A stretch of 64,000 bases of DNA, from the NCBI GenBank assembly GCA_004210805.1, contig SDXZ01000017.1:1-64000 (forward strand). Reading direction: 5' to 3'. Each line of letters starts with the position of its first letter. Positions within the stretch are counted from its first letter, which is position 1. Position numbers and translations under genes: made by a program. Under the pieces are notes generated by a model. It searched no databases. It was not told the DNA's origin and saw only the letters and a program-made list of their open reading frames with translations. Positions 16,068-28,508 of the stretch are shown here, one piece after another. The stretch comes from Acidovorax sp. GTDB lineage: Bacteria; Pseudomonadota; Gammaproteobacteria; Burkholderiales; Burkholderiaceae_C.

Positions 16068-18377
16068 ATGCCCCCATCCCACACTCCGCCCCACGCCTGG
16101 CAATTCTTTCGCGCCGGGGGCGTAGACCAAGTCATCATCCGCACCGGCGAGGACATCGCCCGTCTGCCGGAGCTGGACCAGAAACTGTGGGTGGCGCTGG
16201 CCTGCCCCACGCGTGGCATCGAGTTCGATGAACGCACGCTGGACCTCATCGACACCGACCACGATGGCCGCATTCGACCGCCCGAGCTGCTGGCCGCCTG
16301 CGCCTGGGCCTGCGCGCAGCTGCGCGACCCCGACGAGCTGACACGGCCCGGCGACACACTGGACATCGCCGCCATCGACAACAGCACCGAGCCCGGTGCA
16401 GCGCTGGCGGGCGCGGCGCGGCGCATCCTGGCCCTGGCCGGTCAAGCCGATGCCACCGCCATTTCGCTGGCTGACGTGGTGGCACGCAGCGAGCACCTGA
16501 GTACCCAGCGGTTCAACGGCGACGGCATCATCACCGCAGACACTGCGCAGGACGACACGCTCGCGCGCGAGACCATCGAGCACATCCTGAAGACCCACGG
16601 AGGCACACCGCCGGTGGGCGACCCGCCGCTGCCCGGCATCGACCGCCCCCGCGCCGAGGCGTTTTTTGCCGCCCTCGACAAGATCTCCGCCTGGGCCGCC
16701 AAGGCCCGGGACGCGACGACTGCGCTCGCGCTGGGCGAACACACGCTCCAGGCCACCCAGGCCATGAACGCAGTCGCCTACAAGGTGGAGGATTTCTTCG
16801 CCCGCAGCCGCCTGGCGGCCTACGACCTGCGCGCGGCGGCGGCGCTCAATCCATCGCTGGAGGAATACACCGCCATGGCGGGCACGCAGCTCGACTTGTC
16901 GTCGCCCGCCATCACCACCTTGCCGCTGGCGCCCATCACGCCGCAGGGCCTGCTTCCCCTGACCGAGGGCGTCAACCCGGCCTGGGCCGGCGCTGTGCGC
17001 ACGTTCCGCGACCACACGGTGGCGCCGCTGCTGGGGCGCCAGGCAGATACCTTGACGCAGGAAGAATGGCACACCATCACCACGGCGCTGGCACCGTGCC
17101 AGCAATGGCTGGCAGACCGGCCCGCCACCCCGCTGGAAGTGCTGGGTGACGAGGTGCTGCACTCCCTGCACCGCAGCGACGTCCGGCAACGCGTGATGGC
17201 CCTGATCGCCGAGGACGAAGCCGAGCAGAAGCACAACGATCACACCAAAGACCTGGAAAAGCTTCTGCGCTTCAAGCGCGACCTGCTGGAGCTGCTGAAC
17301 AACTTCGTGTCGTTCTCGGCGTTCTACCAACGCAAGGGCGCGATCTTTCAGGCCGGCACGCTGTACCTGGACGCGCGCAGCTGCGACCTGACGGTGCAGG
17401 TGGCCGACGCCGCGCAGCATGCCAAGCTGGCGGGTCTGGCCAAGACCTACCTGGCCTATTGCCAGTGCACACGCAGGGGCCAGAAGATGGGCATCGTGGC
17501 GGCGTTCACGGCCGGCGATGTGGACTTTCTCTTCGTGGGCCGCAACGGCGTGTTCTACGACCGCAAGGGCCAGGACTGGGATGCCACGATCACGCGCATC
17601 GTCGAGAACCCGACCAGCATTGCCCAGGCCTTTCTGTCCCCCTACAAGAAGTTCGTGCGCCTGATCGAGGAGCAGGTGGCCAAGCGGGCTGCGGCCGGCG
17701 AGGCGCGTGCGCAAAAGTCGCTGGGGAGCACCGCAGGCGCGCTGGCCAACACCCCGCTCAAGGCAGCAGGCGCAGCCACCACCGCCGACACCCTCACTGC
17801 CGCGGCGCCCCGGCGCACCGATGTGGGCACCGTGGCGGCCATTGGCGTGGCGCTGGGCAGCATCAGCGCAGTGCTGGTGGGGGTGTTTGCCAAGTTTGTG
17901 GACCTGGGGGTGTGGATACCGCTGGCGCTCGTGGGCATCGTGCTGGCCATCTCGGGCCCGAGCATGCTGATTGCCTGGCTCAAGCTGCGCCAGCGCAGCC
18001 TGGGACCGCTGCTGGATGCCAGCGGCTGGGCGATCAACGGACGCATGCGCATCAACACCCGGCTGGGCGGATCGCTGTCGCAAACGGCCAAGGTGCCTGA
18101 CAACGCGCGCCGCACTTTGCAGGATCCGTTTGCCGAATCGAAGGCGCCGCTGTGGTGGAGCCTCAGCGCGCTGGTGGTGGTGCTGGTCATGGGGATCACT
18201 GCGTGGCGCTTGCAGTGGCTGGACCGGTGGGCAGTGCCCGCGAAGCCGGTGGCGCCACCGGTCGAATCAACACCTCCAGCCGCGGGCGGTGGGGTTCCCG
18301 CCGCCCCGTCGCCGGTTCCACCCACCTCACCAGCCGCCCTGCCCGCAGCTGCAGGTGCAGCCTCGGCGGCGCGATGA
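16068..18377 (+). CDS. uncharacterised EF-hand membrane protein
   Basis: A 769-residue protein I cannot assign a function to. Near the N-terminus it has a canonical 12-residue EF-hand loop, DTDHDGRIRPPE, with D62, D64, D66, G67 and E73. A weaker match, RFNGDGIITADT, lies near residue 150. The long middle part is largely helical and charged. Near the C-terminus are two adjacent membrane spans (about 586-610 and 613-638) and a third near 695-717, then a Pro/Ala-rich tail. The start at 16068 is chosen because the upstream extension is Arg/Pro-rich and lacks family character. Calcium binding is inferred from the loop only. Confidence 0.75.
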   Translation: MPPSHTPPHAWQFFRAGGVDQVIIRTGEDIARLPELDQKLWVALACPTRGIEFDERTLDLIDTDHDGRIRPPELLAACAWACAQLRDPDELTRPGDTLDIAAIDNSTEPGAALAGAARRILALAGQADATAISLADVVARSEHLSTQRFNGDGIITADTAQDDTLARETIEHILKTHGGTPPVGDPPLPGIDRPRAEAFFAALDKISAWAAKARDATTALALGEHTLQATQAMNAVAYKVEDFFARSRLAAYDLRAAAALNPSLEEYTAMAGTQLDLSSPAITTLPLAPITPQGLLPLTEGVNPAWAGAVRTFRDHTVAPLLGRQADTLTQEEWHTITTALAPCQQWLADRPATPLEVLGDEVLHSLHRSDVRQRVMALIAEDEAEQKHNDHTKDLEKLLRFKRDLLELLNNFVSFSAFYQRKGAIFQAGTLYLDARSCDLTVQVADAAQHAKLAGLAKTYLAYCQCTRRGQKMGIVAAFTAGDVDFLFVGRNGVFYDRKGQDWDATITRIVENPTSIAQAFLSPYKKFVRLIEEQVAKRAAAGEARAQKSLGSTAGALANTPLKAAGAATTADTLTAAAPRRTDVGTVAAIGVALGSISAVLVGVFAKFVDLGVWIPLALVGIVLAISGPSMLIAWLKLRQRSLGPLLDASGWAINGRMRINTRLGGSLSQTAKVPDNARRTLQDPFAESKAPLWWSLSALVVVLVMGITAWRLQWLDRWAVPAKPVAPPVESTPPAAGGGVPAAPSPVPPTSPAALPAAAGAASAAR

Positions 18378-18444
18378 TCCCGCCTGCGGTAGGGGTGCGC
18401 TGAAGGCCGGGTGTTCACCGCCTTCAGTACGCGCCGGTGAACCG

Positions 18445-20100
18445 TTAGCGAATCTGCAGCGCGGGCCGGCGCGGTGTCTGCGCCACGGCGGGTGCAGGGA
18501 CTTCGGCCTGCGCACTGAACGCAGCAGTTGCCGCCGTTGCGCCTTCCTGCAGCCTGAACTGCCTCACGGCGCTGGTCAGGTGCACGGCTTGTTCCCGCAG
18601 GGATTCCGAGGCGGCGGTGGATTGCTCCACCAGCGCGGCGTTCTGCTGCGTCATCTGGTCGAGCTGGCTCACAGCCTGGCTGATCTGGCCGATGTTGTCG
18701 CTTTGCTCGGCCGACGACGCGGTGATCTCGCCAATGATGTCGGAGACGCGGCGCACGCTGCTCACGATTTCGGTCATGGTCTGGCCGGCCTGGCTGACCA
18801 GGCGCGAGCCGTCTTCCACCCGCTCGACCGACGAGGAGATCAGGCCCTTGATCTCCTTGGCGGCCTCGGCACTGCGCTGCGCCAGACTGCGCACTTCGCT
18901 GGCCACCACGGCAAAACCGCGGCCCTGCTCACCGGCCCGCGCGGCCTCCACGGCGGCATTCAGCGCCAGGATGTTGGTCTGGAACGCGATGGAGTCGATC
19001 ACGCCGGTGATGTCGGCGATCTTGCGCGAGCTGGTGGTGATCTGGTCCATGGTGGTCACCACCTGCGAGACCACGGCGCCGCCACGTGCGGCCACTTCGG
19101 CTGCGGTGGAGGCGAAGTCGCTGGCCTGGCGCGAGGACTGCGCGCTTTGCTGCACGGTGCTGGTCAGCATCTCCATCGATGACGCGGTTTCCTCCAGGTT
19201 GGCGGCCGTCTGCTCGGTGCGGTGGCTCAGGTCGTGGTTGCCGCTCGCGATTTCCGAGCTGGCGGTAGAGATGTTGCCCGCGGCGTCCTGCACCTCACGC
19301 ACCAGACGGCGCAGGGCATCCTGCATGCGGCCCATGGCGGCCACCAATTGGCCGACCTCGTCCTGGTTCATGACCTCCACATCGCGCGACAGGTCGCCGC
19401 TGGCAATGCGGTCGGCCAACTCCTGCGCCTGGCCCAGTGACTTGGTGATGGACCGCACGCTGAAAAACGTGAGCGGGATCAGCACGGCCAGCCCCAGCAG
19501 CAGGCCGATGCCGATGAGGGCCGACATGGTGGAGGTCCGCGACTCGACACCCGCGCGGGCCTCGTCCATCTGCGCGCGGGCCGTGGCGGCCAGGCTGGAG
19601 AACAGCTTGTCGGTGGCCTCCATGTGGACCTTGAGCCGGTCGGCATAGGCGCCGCCGCCCGCGCCATCGAGCTGCGCACCCTCGATCTTCTCGAAGATGG
19701 GGGAAATGCCGGTTTCGTACTGCTTGATCTCGGCCAGCGACTTGTCGATGGACTCGACAAAGGCCTTGTCGCCCGACTGCACCTGGCGCACCTCAGCCAG
19801 GCTCTTGCGCAGCGCGGCCAGGGTCTTGGCCCAGCTCTCGCGCAGCGCGGAGACCTCGACCGAGTTGTTGAAGTTGATGATGATGTCTTTTTCGGTCCGG
19901 CGCAGGTCACCCAAGGTGGTGCGCAGCTCCGACATGTCGGTCAGGGTCTGCACCCGCTCGGAGAACAAAACCTGTAGCGTCCCGCGCGTGCGGTCCAGTG
20001 CCACATAACCCATGCCGCCAATGACAACCAGCAAAATTAGGGAAAAGACGGTTCCGAAGTAAAGGCGCGTGCGGATGGAGAAGCGGCCCAGAGCATTCAT
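18445..20100 (-). CDS. methyl-accepting chemotaxis protein
   Basis: A transmembrane chemoreceptor. The 551-residue protein has TM1 at about 13-33, a periplasmic four-helix-type sensor (about 34-190), TM2 near 190-212, a HAMP domain and a cytoplasmic coiled-coil signalling domain. The signalling tip reads [20 protein letters not shown] then [20 protein letters not shown]. Periplasmic ligand is unknown. The C-terminus ([12 protein letters not shown]) lacks an NWETF-type CheR tether. The start has AAGGAAGAG just upstream. It is a single gene, facing away from the EF-hand protein gene only at its 3' end. Confidence 0.95.
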   Translation of the reverse strand: MNALGRFSIRTRLYFGTVFSLILLVVIGGMGYVALDRTRGTLQVLFSERVQTLTDMSELRTTLGDLRRTEKDIIINFNNSVEVSALRESWAKTLAALRKSLAEVRQVQSGDKAFVESIDKSLAEIKQYETGISPIFEKIEGAQLDGAGGGAYADRLKVHMEATDKLFSSLAATARAQMDEARAGVESRTSTMSALIGIGLLLGLAVLIPLTFFSVRSITKSLGQAQELADRIASGDLSRDVEVMNQDEVGQLVAAMGRMQDALRRLVREVQDAAGNISTASSEIASGNHDLSHRTEQTAANLEETASSMEMLTSTVQQSAQSSRQASDFASTAAEVAARGGAVVSQVVTTMDQITTSSRKIADITGVIDSIAFQTNILALNAAVEAARAGEQGRGFAVVASEVRSLAQRSAEAAKEIKGLISSSVERVEDGSRLVSQAGQTMTEIVSSVRRVSDIIGEITASSAEQSDNIGQISQAVSQLDQMTQQNAALVEQSTAASESLREQAVHLTSAVRQFRLQEGATAATAAFSAQAEVPAPAVAQTPRRPALQIR

Positions 20101-20240
20101 GGCTCTTCCTTACATTTTTTAACAGACAACTCAGCATAGCAAATTTGGTGCCACACACCCACACCGCCGGTCTTCTGGACCGACGGGTTGGGCGGGACTA
20201 TAGGGCCAGCTTGGAGGTCTGCCGCACAGGGTAAGCACCG

Positions 20241-20271
20241 CCCCGAGGGGGCTTTCAGGGAATCCTCGGGG
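20241..20271 (-). terminator. hairpin downstream of thiC
   Basis: Arms CCCCGAGG and CCTCGGGG with a 15-nt loop, just after the thiC stop and before the MCP promoter region. There is no T-run. Confidence 0.35.
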
Positions 20272-20284
20272 CCAGTAGGCGGGC

Positions 20285-22432
<2,148 letters not shown>

Positions 22433-22465
22433 TAGGCCAGCGCTGCCGGCGCGCCCGCACCGCCC

Positions 22466-22681
22466 TCAGGCGAGCCGGCCGATAAGGATCACTGCAAAGA
22501 AAAACACGGCGGCAATCACTGTCCACTTCAGGATCACCAGCCCAAGCCGCTTGTAGCGTGCCTGGCCCGTGCCGGCGTAGAACGCAAACGACACAGCAGC
22601 TGCCAGAAGCAGCAGCATGGCGAGCCAGCGAAAGATCAGCACCGCGCGCCGCCGTTCACCATGCGCGCGCCGGCTGCGCAA
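22466..22681 (-). CDS. small two-span membrane protein
   Basis: A 71-residue protein of unknown function at the end of the dcw cluster. It is predicted to have two membrane helices, one at about 14-36 ([20 protein letters not shown]) and one at about 49-70 ([20 protein letters not shown]), with a short basic loop QARYKRLG between. The ATG at 22681 overlaps the lpxC end by 26 bp; a GTG at 22642, 14 bp after the lpxC stop, is an alternative that would drop the Arg-rich start. Neither has a clear ribosome-binding site. Hydrophobic pattern and position make it likely to be real. Confidence 0.6.
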   Translation of the reverse strand: MRSRRAHGERRRAVLIFRWLAMLLLLAAAVSFAFYAGTGQARYKRLGLVILKWTVIAAVFFFAVILIGRLA

Positions 22682-23579
22682 AACCGCCGGGGGCTTGCCG
22701 TTCGTCTTCGAAGGTCACCACCTCCCACGCATCACGCTGGGCCAGCAGTTCGCGCAGCAGCCGGTTGTTCATGCCGTGGCCGGAACGGAAAGCACTGTAG
22801 GCCGCCAGGAGCGGCTTGCCGATGAGGTACAGGTCGCCCATGGCATCGAGGATCTTGTGCTTCACGAACTCATCGTCGTAGCGCAGGCCGTCGCTGTTGA
22901 GCACCTTGTAGTCGTCCATCACGATGGCGTTGTCGAGCCCGCCGCCCAGGGCCAAGCCGTTGGATCGCATCATCTCGACATCGCGTGTGAATCCAAAAGT
23001 GCGGGCGCGGGCGATGTCGCGGCTGTAGTTGCCCGCACCCATGTCGAACTCCACGCGCTGGCCGGTGGAGTCCACCGCAGGGTGGTCAAAATCGATCTCG
23101 AAGCTGAGCTTGTAGCCGTGGTACGGCACCAGACGCGCCCATTTGGTGTTGGCGCCCTCGCCCTCGCGCACCTCCACTGGCCGCGTGACGCGGATAAAAC
23201 GCTTGGGCGCGTTCTGCAGTTCCACGCCAGCGCTCTGCAGCAGGAACACGAAGGACGCAGACGAACCGTCGAGGATGGGCACCTCTTCCGCCGTGATGTC
23301 GACGTACAGGTTGTCGATGCCCAGCCCCGCGCAGGCCGACATCAGATGCTCCACCGTATGCACCTTGGCGCTGCCCACCGCGATGGTGGAGGCCAGCCGG
23401 GTGTCGGTCACCGCCTCGGCACGGATGGGGATGTCCACAGGCTGCGGCAGGTCCACACGCCGGAAAACGATCCCGGTGTCCGGCTGCGCAGGCCGCAAGG
23501 TCAGCTCGACCCTCTGACCACTGTGCAGGCCCACGCCCACGGCGCGGGTGATCGTCTTGAGGGTGCGTTGCTGGAGCAT
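22656..23579 (-). CDS. lpxC: UDP-3-O-acyl-N-acetylglucosamine deacetylase (LpxC)
   Basis: The zinc deacetylase that commits to lipid A synthesis. The 307-residue protein shows the metal ligands H78 ([10 protein letters not shown], beside E77), H241 and D245 ([10 protein letters not shown]), and the catalytic H268 (SGHGM). The N-terminus [20 protein letters not shown] is typical. It lies last in the dcw cluster, separated from ftsZ by about 340 bp of non-coding sequence, as in many proteobacteria. Confidence 0.96.
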   Translation of the reverse strand: MLQQRTLKTITRAVGVGLHSGQRVELTLRPAQPDTGIVFRRVDLPQPVDIPIRAEAVTDTRLASTIAVGSAKVHTVEHLMSACAGLGIDNLYVDITAEEVPILDGSSASFVFLLQSAGVELQNAPKRFIRVTRPVEVREGEGANTKWARLVPYHGYKLSFEIDFDHPAVDSTGQRVEFDMGAGNYSRDIARARTFGFTRDVEMMRSNGLALGGGLDNAIVMDDYKVLNSDGLRYDDEFVKHKILDAMGDLYLIGKPLLAAYSAFRSGHGMNNRLLRELLAQRDAWEVVTFEDERQAPGGFAQPARAW

Positions 23580-23919
23580 CTGTGGATTTTAATGGGCCGA
23601 CCCCGCACAAACCACCCGTTGCTGCCTATGACCCTGATAGGAAACGGAGAGCCGGGAACCGCGGCGCAAGCTGCCAGGGACGCAGGTAGCACCAAGCAGC
23701 GACTGCTTGGCGCGCCCCGCGTAGCCAGACGGCGGTGGCTGCGCAGCTGAGGAGCATGCGAGCCAAATAGGAAGCGCGGTGGTGTAAACCGTCACGGCCC
23801 AATGCCAGAGACACCGCGCAAGGGCCGCCCCGCCGCGCTGGTGTCGTCCCCCTTCCCGGAGCGCGCAGCGCGCAGAGAGAAGGGGGAAGCGGCGCAGCCG
23901 CTCAGGGGGATGTACTCTG
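23580..23919. other. lpxC-ftsZ intergenic region
   Basis: No gene is supported here. The region holds the likely lpxC promoter, a hairpin with arms CCAAGCAG / CTGCTTGG near 23692-23710, and a family B repeat (23840-23910) placed just after the ftsZ stop. Confidence 0.5.
23840..23910 (+). repeat. family B repeat, copy 3
   Basis: GTGTCGTCCCCCTTCCCGG, then AGAGAAGGGGGAAGC, then GCGCAGCCGCTCAGGGGG. The 5' CCACGG half is missing. It closely matches the 3' half of the copy in the M48 gene, and CCCCCTTC / GAAGGGGG can form a hairpin at the ftsZ 3' end. Confidence 0.75.
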
Positions 23920-25161
23920 CTAGTCGGCCTGCTTGCGCAGGAACGCCGGGATTTCCAGGTCGTCCATGCCACCCGACGACAGCGCGTCGACACGCGCGGC
24001 AGCCTGGGTGCGGTTGGTGCGCCACACGCTGGGCACCGACATGCTGCCGTAGTCGGCCTGTGTGCCGCCGGCGTGGCCGCCCTGCAAACCCACGGTCGAG
24101 CCCAGCACGCCCGCGCCGGCCAGGGGCATCTGATAAGCCACGTTGTCCGTGCCGGTGCGCAGGCCGCCCTGCACCACCGAGATAGGCTGGCGGCGCGCGT
24201 TCTGGCGTGCCAGGCCGGTCGCAACCACCGTCACGCGGATCTCGTCGCCCAGGGTCTCGTCGTAGGCAGCGCCAAAGATCACGTGCGCATCGGGCGACGC
24301 GTAGGCATTGACCGTGGTCATTGCCATGCGCGATTCCGACAGCTTCAAGCTGCCCTTGGCGGCCGTCACCAGCACCAGGACGCCCTTGGCACCCGACAGG
24401 TCGATGCCTTCCAGCAGCGGGCAGGCAATCGCCTGCTCGGCCGCAATGCGCGCGCGGTCGGGGCCGCTGGCAGTGGCGGTGCCCATCATGGCCTTGCCGG
24501 GTTCGCCCATCACGGTGCGCACGTCTTCGAAGTCGACGTTCACTTGGCCGTATTCGTTGATGATTTCGGCAATGCCGCCCACGGCGTTCTTGAGCACGTC
24601 GTTGGCGTGTGCGAACGCTTCGTCCTGGGTAATGTCGTCGCCCAGCACTTCCAGCAGCTTTTCATTGAGCACCACGATCAGCGAGTCGACGTTGGCTTCC
24701 AGCTCGGCCAGGCCATCGTCGGCGTTCTTCATGCGGCGGCCGCCTTCCCAGTCGAAGGGCTTGGTGACCACGCCCACGGTGAGGATGCCCATTTCCTTGG
24801 CCACGCGGGCGATCACGGGTGCAGCGCCCGTGCCCGTGCCGCCGCCCATGCCGGCGGTGATGAACAGCATGTGCGCGCCGTCAATCGCCAGGCGGATATC
24901 GTCCACCGCGGCTTCCGCAGCGTCGCGGCCCTTGTCGGGCTTGCTGCCTGCACCCAGGCCGCTGCCACCCAGCTGGATGATGCGGTGGGCAGAGCTGCGG
25001 GTCAGCGCCTGCGCGTCGGTGTTGGCGCAGACAAACTCCACGCCCTGCACGCTGCGGGCAATCATGTGCTCGACGGCATTGCTGCCGCCGCCGCCCACGC
25101 CGATCACCTTGATCTGGGTGCCCTGGTTGAATTCTTCGGCTTCGATCATTTCGATGGTCAT
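23920..25161 (-). CDS. ftsZ: cell division protein FtsZ
   Basis: The tubulin-like GTPase that forms the Z-ring. The 413-residue protein has the GTP-binding tubulin signature GGGTGTG at 106-112, the T7 loop segment NVDFEDVRTVM, and the conserved C-terminal tail DDLEIPAFLRKQAD that binds FtsA and ZipA. The start at 25161 has AGGAG upstream; the longer frame to 25359 is rejected. A perfect palindrome, GTTTGCAAAC, lies 25-34 bp before the start (25186-25195). Confidence 0.97.
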   Translation of the reverse strand: MTIEMIEAEEFNQGTQIKVIGVGGGGSNAVEHMIARSVQGVEFVCANTDAQALTRSSAHRIIQLGGSGLGAGSKPDKGRDAAEAAVDDIRLAIDGAHMLFITAGMGGGTGTGAAPVIARVAKEMGILTVGVVTKPFDWEGGRRMKNADDGLAELEANVDSLIVVLNEKLLEVLGDDITQDEAFAHANDVLKNAVGGIAEIINEYGQVNVDFEDVRTVMGEPGKAMMGTATASGPDRARIAAEQAIACPLLEGIDLSGAKGVLVLVTAAKGSLKLSESRMAMTTVNAYASPDAHVIFGAAYDETLGDEIRVTVVATGLARQNARRQPISVVQGGLRTGTDNVAYQMPLAGAGVLGSTVGLQGGHAGGTQADYGSMSVPSVWRTNRTQAAARVDALSSGGMDDLEIPAFLRKQAD

Positions 25162-25321
25162 GTTGGAGCTCCTGGTACTAAATTTGTTTGCAAACGCGAA
25201 ATTCGGAATGTGGGGATGGGTGTGGGTGGTAGTCGGTGCGCCGGTGGTCCGGTACATCGCCACCGCTCGCGCGGTAGCCAGTGCGGACTCCCTCGCGCAA
25301 GCCAGATTGGGTATTTCATGG

Positions 25322-26551
25322 TCAGAAATTCCCCACGATGAAATCTTTGAAGCGGCCAAACGCGGTCTTCATCGACCCGCTCTTCTGCGCCACCTTGAAG
25401 CCGCGCAGCCGTGCCAGGCGCGCCTCTTCGAGCAGCCCCATGACGGTGGCGGCGCGGGGCTGGGCCACCATGTCGGACAGGGCACTGGAATACTTGGGAA
25501 TGCCGCGCCGCACGGGCTTCAAGAAGATGTCCTCGCCGAGTTCGATCATCCCGGGCATCACCGAGCTGCCGCCCGTGAGCACGATGCCCGACGACAGCAC
25601 CTCTTCATACCCTGACTCACGGATCACCTGCTGCACCAGCGAGAAGATCTCTTCCACCCGGGGCTCGATCACGCCCGCCAGCGCCTGCTTGCTCAGCATG
25701 CGCGGGCTGCGGTCGCCCAGGCCGGGCACTTCCACCTGCGCCTCCGGGTCGGCCAGCAGCTGCTTGGCGTAGCCGCTTTCGACCTTGATGTCTTCGGCAT
25801 CCTTCGTGGGGGTGCGCAGCGCCATCGCGATGTCGCTGGTGATGAGGTCGCCCGCAATCGGGATCACCGCGGTGTGGCGGATCGCCCCGCCGGTGAAGAT
25901 CGCCACGTCGGTCGTCCCGGCGCCGATGTCGACCACCACCACGCCCAGCTCGCGCTCGTCGTCGGTCAGCACGGCCTGGCTGCTGGCCAGCGGGTTCAGC
26001 ATGAGCTGCTCGACCTCCAGGCCACAGCGGCGCACACACTTGATGATGTTTTCGGCCGCGCTCTGCGCGCCGGTCACGATGTGGATCTTGGCCTCCAGGC
26101 GGATGCCGCTCATGCCGATGGGCTCCTTCACGTCCTGCCCGTCGATCACGAACTCCTGCGGCTCCACCAGCAAGAGGCGCTGGTCGCTGCTGATATTGAT
26201 GGCTTTGGCCGTCTCCACCACGCGTGCCACATCGGCCGAGGTGACTTCCTTGTCCTTCACGGCCACCATGCCGCTGGAGTTGAGCCCGCGGATGTGGCTG
26301 CCGGTGATGCCGGTGTACACGCGCTGGATCTTGCAGTCGGCCATCAGCTCGGCCTCTTTCAGCGCCTGCTGAATGCTCTGCACCGTCGCATCGATGTTCA
26401 CCACCACGCCACGCTTGAGGCCATTGCTCGGGGCCACGCCCAGGCCTGCCAGCTTGAGCTCGCCATTGGGCAGTACCTCGGCCACCACGGCCATGACCTT
26501 GGCCGTGCCGATATCGAGCCCCACCACAACGTCTTTGTATTCTCTTGCCAT
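25322..26551 (-). CDS. ftsA: cell division protein FtsA
   Basis: An actin-like ATPase that tethers FtsZ to the membrane and recruits the late divisome. The 409-residue protein has the phosphate loop DIGTAKVMAVV near the N-terminus, the second phosphate motif VVVDIGAGTTDVAIF near 205, and the adenosine motif GIVLTGGSSVMPG. The C-terminal amphipathic membrane-targeting helix is FGRFKDFIVGNF. It lies between ftsQ and ftsZ in the usual order. Confidence 0.96.
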   Translation of the reverse strand: MAREYKDVVVGLDIGTAKVMAVVAEVLPNGELKLAGLGVAPSNGLKRGVVVNIDATVQSIQQALKEAELMADCKIQRVYTGITGSHIRGLNSSGMVAVKDKEVTSADVARVVETAKAINISSDQRLLLVEPQEFVIDGQDVKEPIGMSGIRLEAKIHIVTGAQSAAENIIKCVRRCGLEVEQLMLNPLASSQAVLTDDERELGVVVVDIGAGTTDVAIFTGGAIRHTAVIPIAGDLITSDIAMALRTPTKDAEDIKVESGYAKQLLADPEAQVEVPGLGDRSPRMLSKQALAGVIEPRVEEIFSLVQQVIRESGYEEVLSSGIVLTGGSSVMPGMIELGEDIFLKPVRRGIPKYSSALSDMVAQPRAATVMGLLEEARLARLRGFKVAQKSGSMKTAFGRFKDFIVGNF

Positions 26552-26658
26552 ATCAGTCCCTGTCCTTCTCTGTTCTGCCCCGCCGCCCCTCGGTCGTCAC
26601 CACGCCCTGGTGCACGTTCTTCAGCGTTCTTCTCAGCGATGCTCTTTGCCGCATGCCA

Positions 26659-27465
26659 TCACCTCCTGCGCACAGTGGCCGTGGCGCCCGTGCCATCGGG
26701 AATCACGGTGCTCACGCCCCGCATGCGCAGCGCGTACCCGCCCGTGTGGCGCAGGTCCGCGGACTCGAGCGCGTCCACGCGCCGGCCGTACTGCGCCGCC
26801 ACCTGCGTGAGCGTGCGCGTGAAGCGCTGGGTGCGCTGCACCACTTCTTCGCGCGTGCCGCCGCCCAGTTCGATCACCGCATCACTGTCCAGCGTGGCGC
26901 GCCATCCCCCCCGGCCCGTAAGTTCCAGCGTGTCCACGTCCAGCCCCAGGGGCTTGAACACCGGCTTGAGCACGGCGTACATCTGCAGCACCTCGGGTGA
27001 GCTGCCCGCCGGCCCCAGCAGGCGCGGCAGGCCTTCCTGCTCGACATCGCCCACGTTGGCCTCAAAGACTTCGCCTTGGGCATTGACCAGGGCCGATCCG
27101 CTCTCGGGGCCCCAGTACGCCACGGCGTCGTGCTCTTGCAGCTGCACGAACAGGCTGCCGGGGTACACCCGCTGCACCTGCGCACGGCGCACCCAGGGCA
27201 CCTGCTCGAAGGCCGCACGGGCGGCGCGCAGGTCGACCGTAAAAAAATTGCCGGCCAGATGCGGCGCCACATTGGCCCGCAGCGTGACCGCGTTGTTGTG
27301 CACCAGGTCGCCCTGCACCACGATGCGCGACACGGCAAAGCCGGGATAACGCAACACCCACCAGGCCCCCGCCGCCAACACGCCCAGCGCCAGGCCCACG
27401 AACAGGGCCGAGGCGGTCCAGTTCATGAGCTTGACGTCCAGCGGCGCGGGCAGCGTGGAGTTCAT
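26659..27465 (-). CDS. ftsQ: cell division protein FtsQ
   Basis: A bitopic divisome protein that links FtsL/FtsB to the rest of the complex. The 268-residue protein has one span near 14-36 ([20 protein letters not shown]), a POTRA domain starting [20 protein letters not shown] and the FtsQ beta domain with [20 protein letters not shown]. The start overlaps the ddl stop (ATGA); the longer upstream frame lies inside ddl. Confidence 0.93.
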   Translation of the reverse strand: MNSTLPAPLDVKLMNWTASALFVGLALGVLAAGAWWVLRYPGFAVSRIVVQGDLVHNNAVTLRANVAPHLAGNFFTVDLRAARAAFEQVPWVRRAQVQRVYPGSLFVQLQEHDAVAYWGPESGSALVNAQGEVFEANVGDVEQEGLPRLLGPAGSSPEVLQMYAVLKPVFKPLGLDVDTLELTGRGGWRATLDSDAVIELGGGTREEVVQRTQRFTRTLTQVAAQYGRRVDALESADLRHTGGYALRMRGVSTVIPDGTGATATVRRR

Positions 27466-28463
27466 GGGTGGGCGGCTCCTTGGGCGGTGCGCGGCGCGGT
27501 ATCCAGCGCCGCATCGGCCAGGATGCGCAGGCACAGTTCTTCGTAGCTGATACCCGCAGCACGCGCAGACATGGGCACGAGCGAGTGACCGGTCATGCCG
27601 GGCGACGTGTTCATCTCCAGCAGGAAGGGCTTGCGGTCGCTGGCGCGGATCATCAGATCGGCGCGGCCCCAGCCCCTGCAGCCGAGCGTGCGGTAGGCCG
27701 CGAGCACGATGCGCTGGATCTCGCGCTCTTCGGCTTCGGGCAGGCCGCTCGGGCACTGGTACTTCACATCGTCGGTGAAGTACTTGTTCTGGTAGTCGTA
27801 GGCGCCATCCGGCGCTGCGATGCGGATCACCGGCAACACCACCGCGCCGGCGCCCTGACCCAGCACCGGGCAGGTCACTTCCTCGCCGTCGATGAACTCC
27901 TCGCAGAGCACATCGGGGTCATAGCGGGCCGACAGGGCCACGGCTTCCTGCATGTCCGAATAGCCACGCACCTTGGTCACGCCGATGGACGAGCCCTCGC
28001 GCGGCGGCTTCACGATGAGGGGCAGTCCCAGTTCGTCGGGCACGGTGCGCACCACCTCGCGCTGCTGACGGTCGGGTGCCAGCCACACGTAGCGTGGCGT
28101 GGGCAGGCCCTCGGCCAGCCACACCCGCTTGGTCATGACCTTGTCCATGGCAATGGCCGAGGCCATCACGCCCGGGCCCGTGTAGGGGATGCCCAGCAGT
28201 TCCAGCGCGCCCTGCACCGTGCCGTCTTCGCCATGGCGGCCGTGCAGCGCGATGAAGCAGCGGGCATAACCGTCACGCTTGAGATCGCCCAGCGCGTTCT
28301 GCACGGGGTCGAACGCATGCGCGTCCACGCCGCTGGAGCGCAGCGCCTGCAGCACGCCGCTGCCGGACATGAGCGAGACCTCGCGCTCGGCCGAGTCACC
28401 GCCCATCAGCACGGCGACCTTGCCCAGGGTTTTCACATCGAAATTTGAATCAAAAACGGTCAT
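27462..28463 (-). CDS. ddlB: D-alanine--D-alanine ligase (Ddl)
   Basis: An ATP-grasp ligase that makes the D-Ala-D-Ala dipeptide of peptidoglycan. The 333-residue protein shows [19 protein letters not shown] at the N-terminus, the substrate loop [12 protein letters not shown] and the metal-binding [16 protein letters not shown] at the C-terminus. Its ATG overlaps the murC stop, and both lie within a family A repeat, which therefore supplies the first seven or so codons of ddl (MTVFDSNF). Confidence 0.96.
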   Translation of the reverse strand: MTVFDSNFDVKTLGKVAVLMGGDSAEREVSLMSGSGVLQALRSSGVDAHAFDPVQNALGDLKRDGYARCFIALHGRHGEDGTVQGALELLGIPYTGPGVMASAIAMDKVMTKRVWLAEGLPTPRYVWLAPDRQQREVVRTVPDELGLPLIVKPPREGSSIGVTKVRGYSDMQEAVALSARYDPDVLCEEFIDGEEVTCPVLGQGAGAVVLPVIRIAAPDGAYDYQNKYFTDDVKYQCPSGLPEAEEREIQRIVLAAYRTLGCRGWGRADLMIRASDRKPFLLEMNTSPGMTGHSLVPMSARAAGISYEELCLRILADAALDTAPRTAQGAAHP

Positions 28464-28508
28464 AGCGCGCTCCCCTCCAGCGCTTTCAGCTCATTATTTT
28501 GTAGCATG
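28441..28508 (-). repeat. family A repeat, copy 6 (murC end / ddl start)
   Basis: On the minus strand: ATGCTACAAAATAAT, GAGCTGAAAGCGCTGGA, AGCGCGCTATGACCG, TTTTTGATTCAAATTT. It carries the last 16 codons and stop of murC and the start codon of ddl. Confidence 0.75.
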
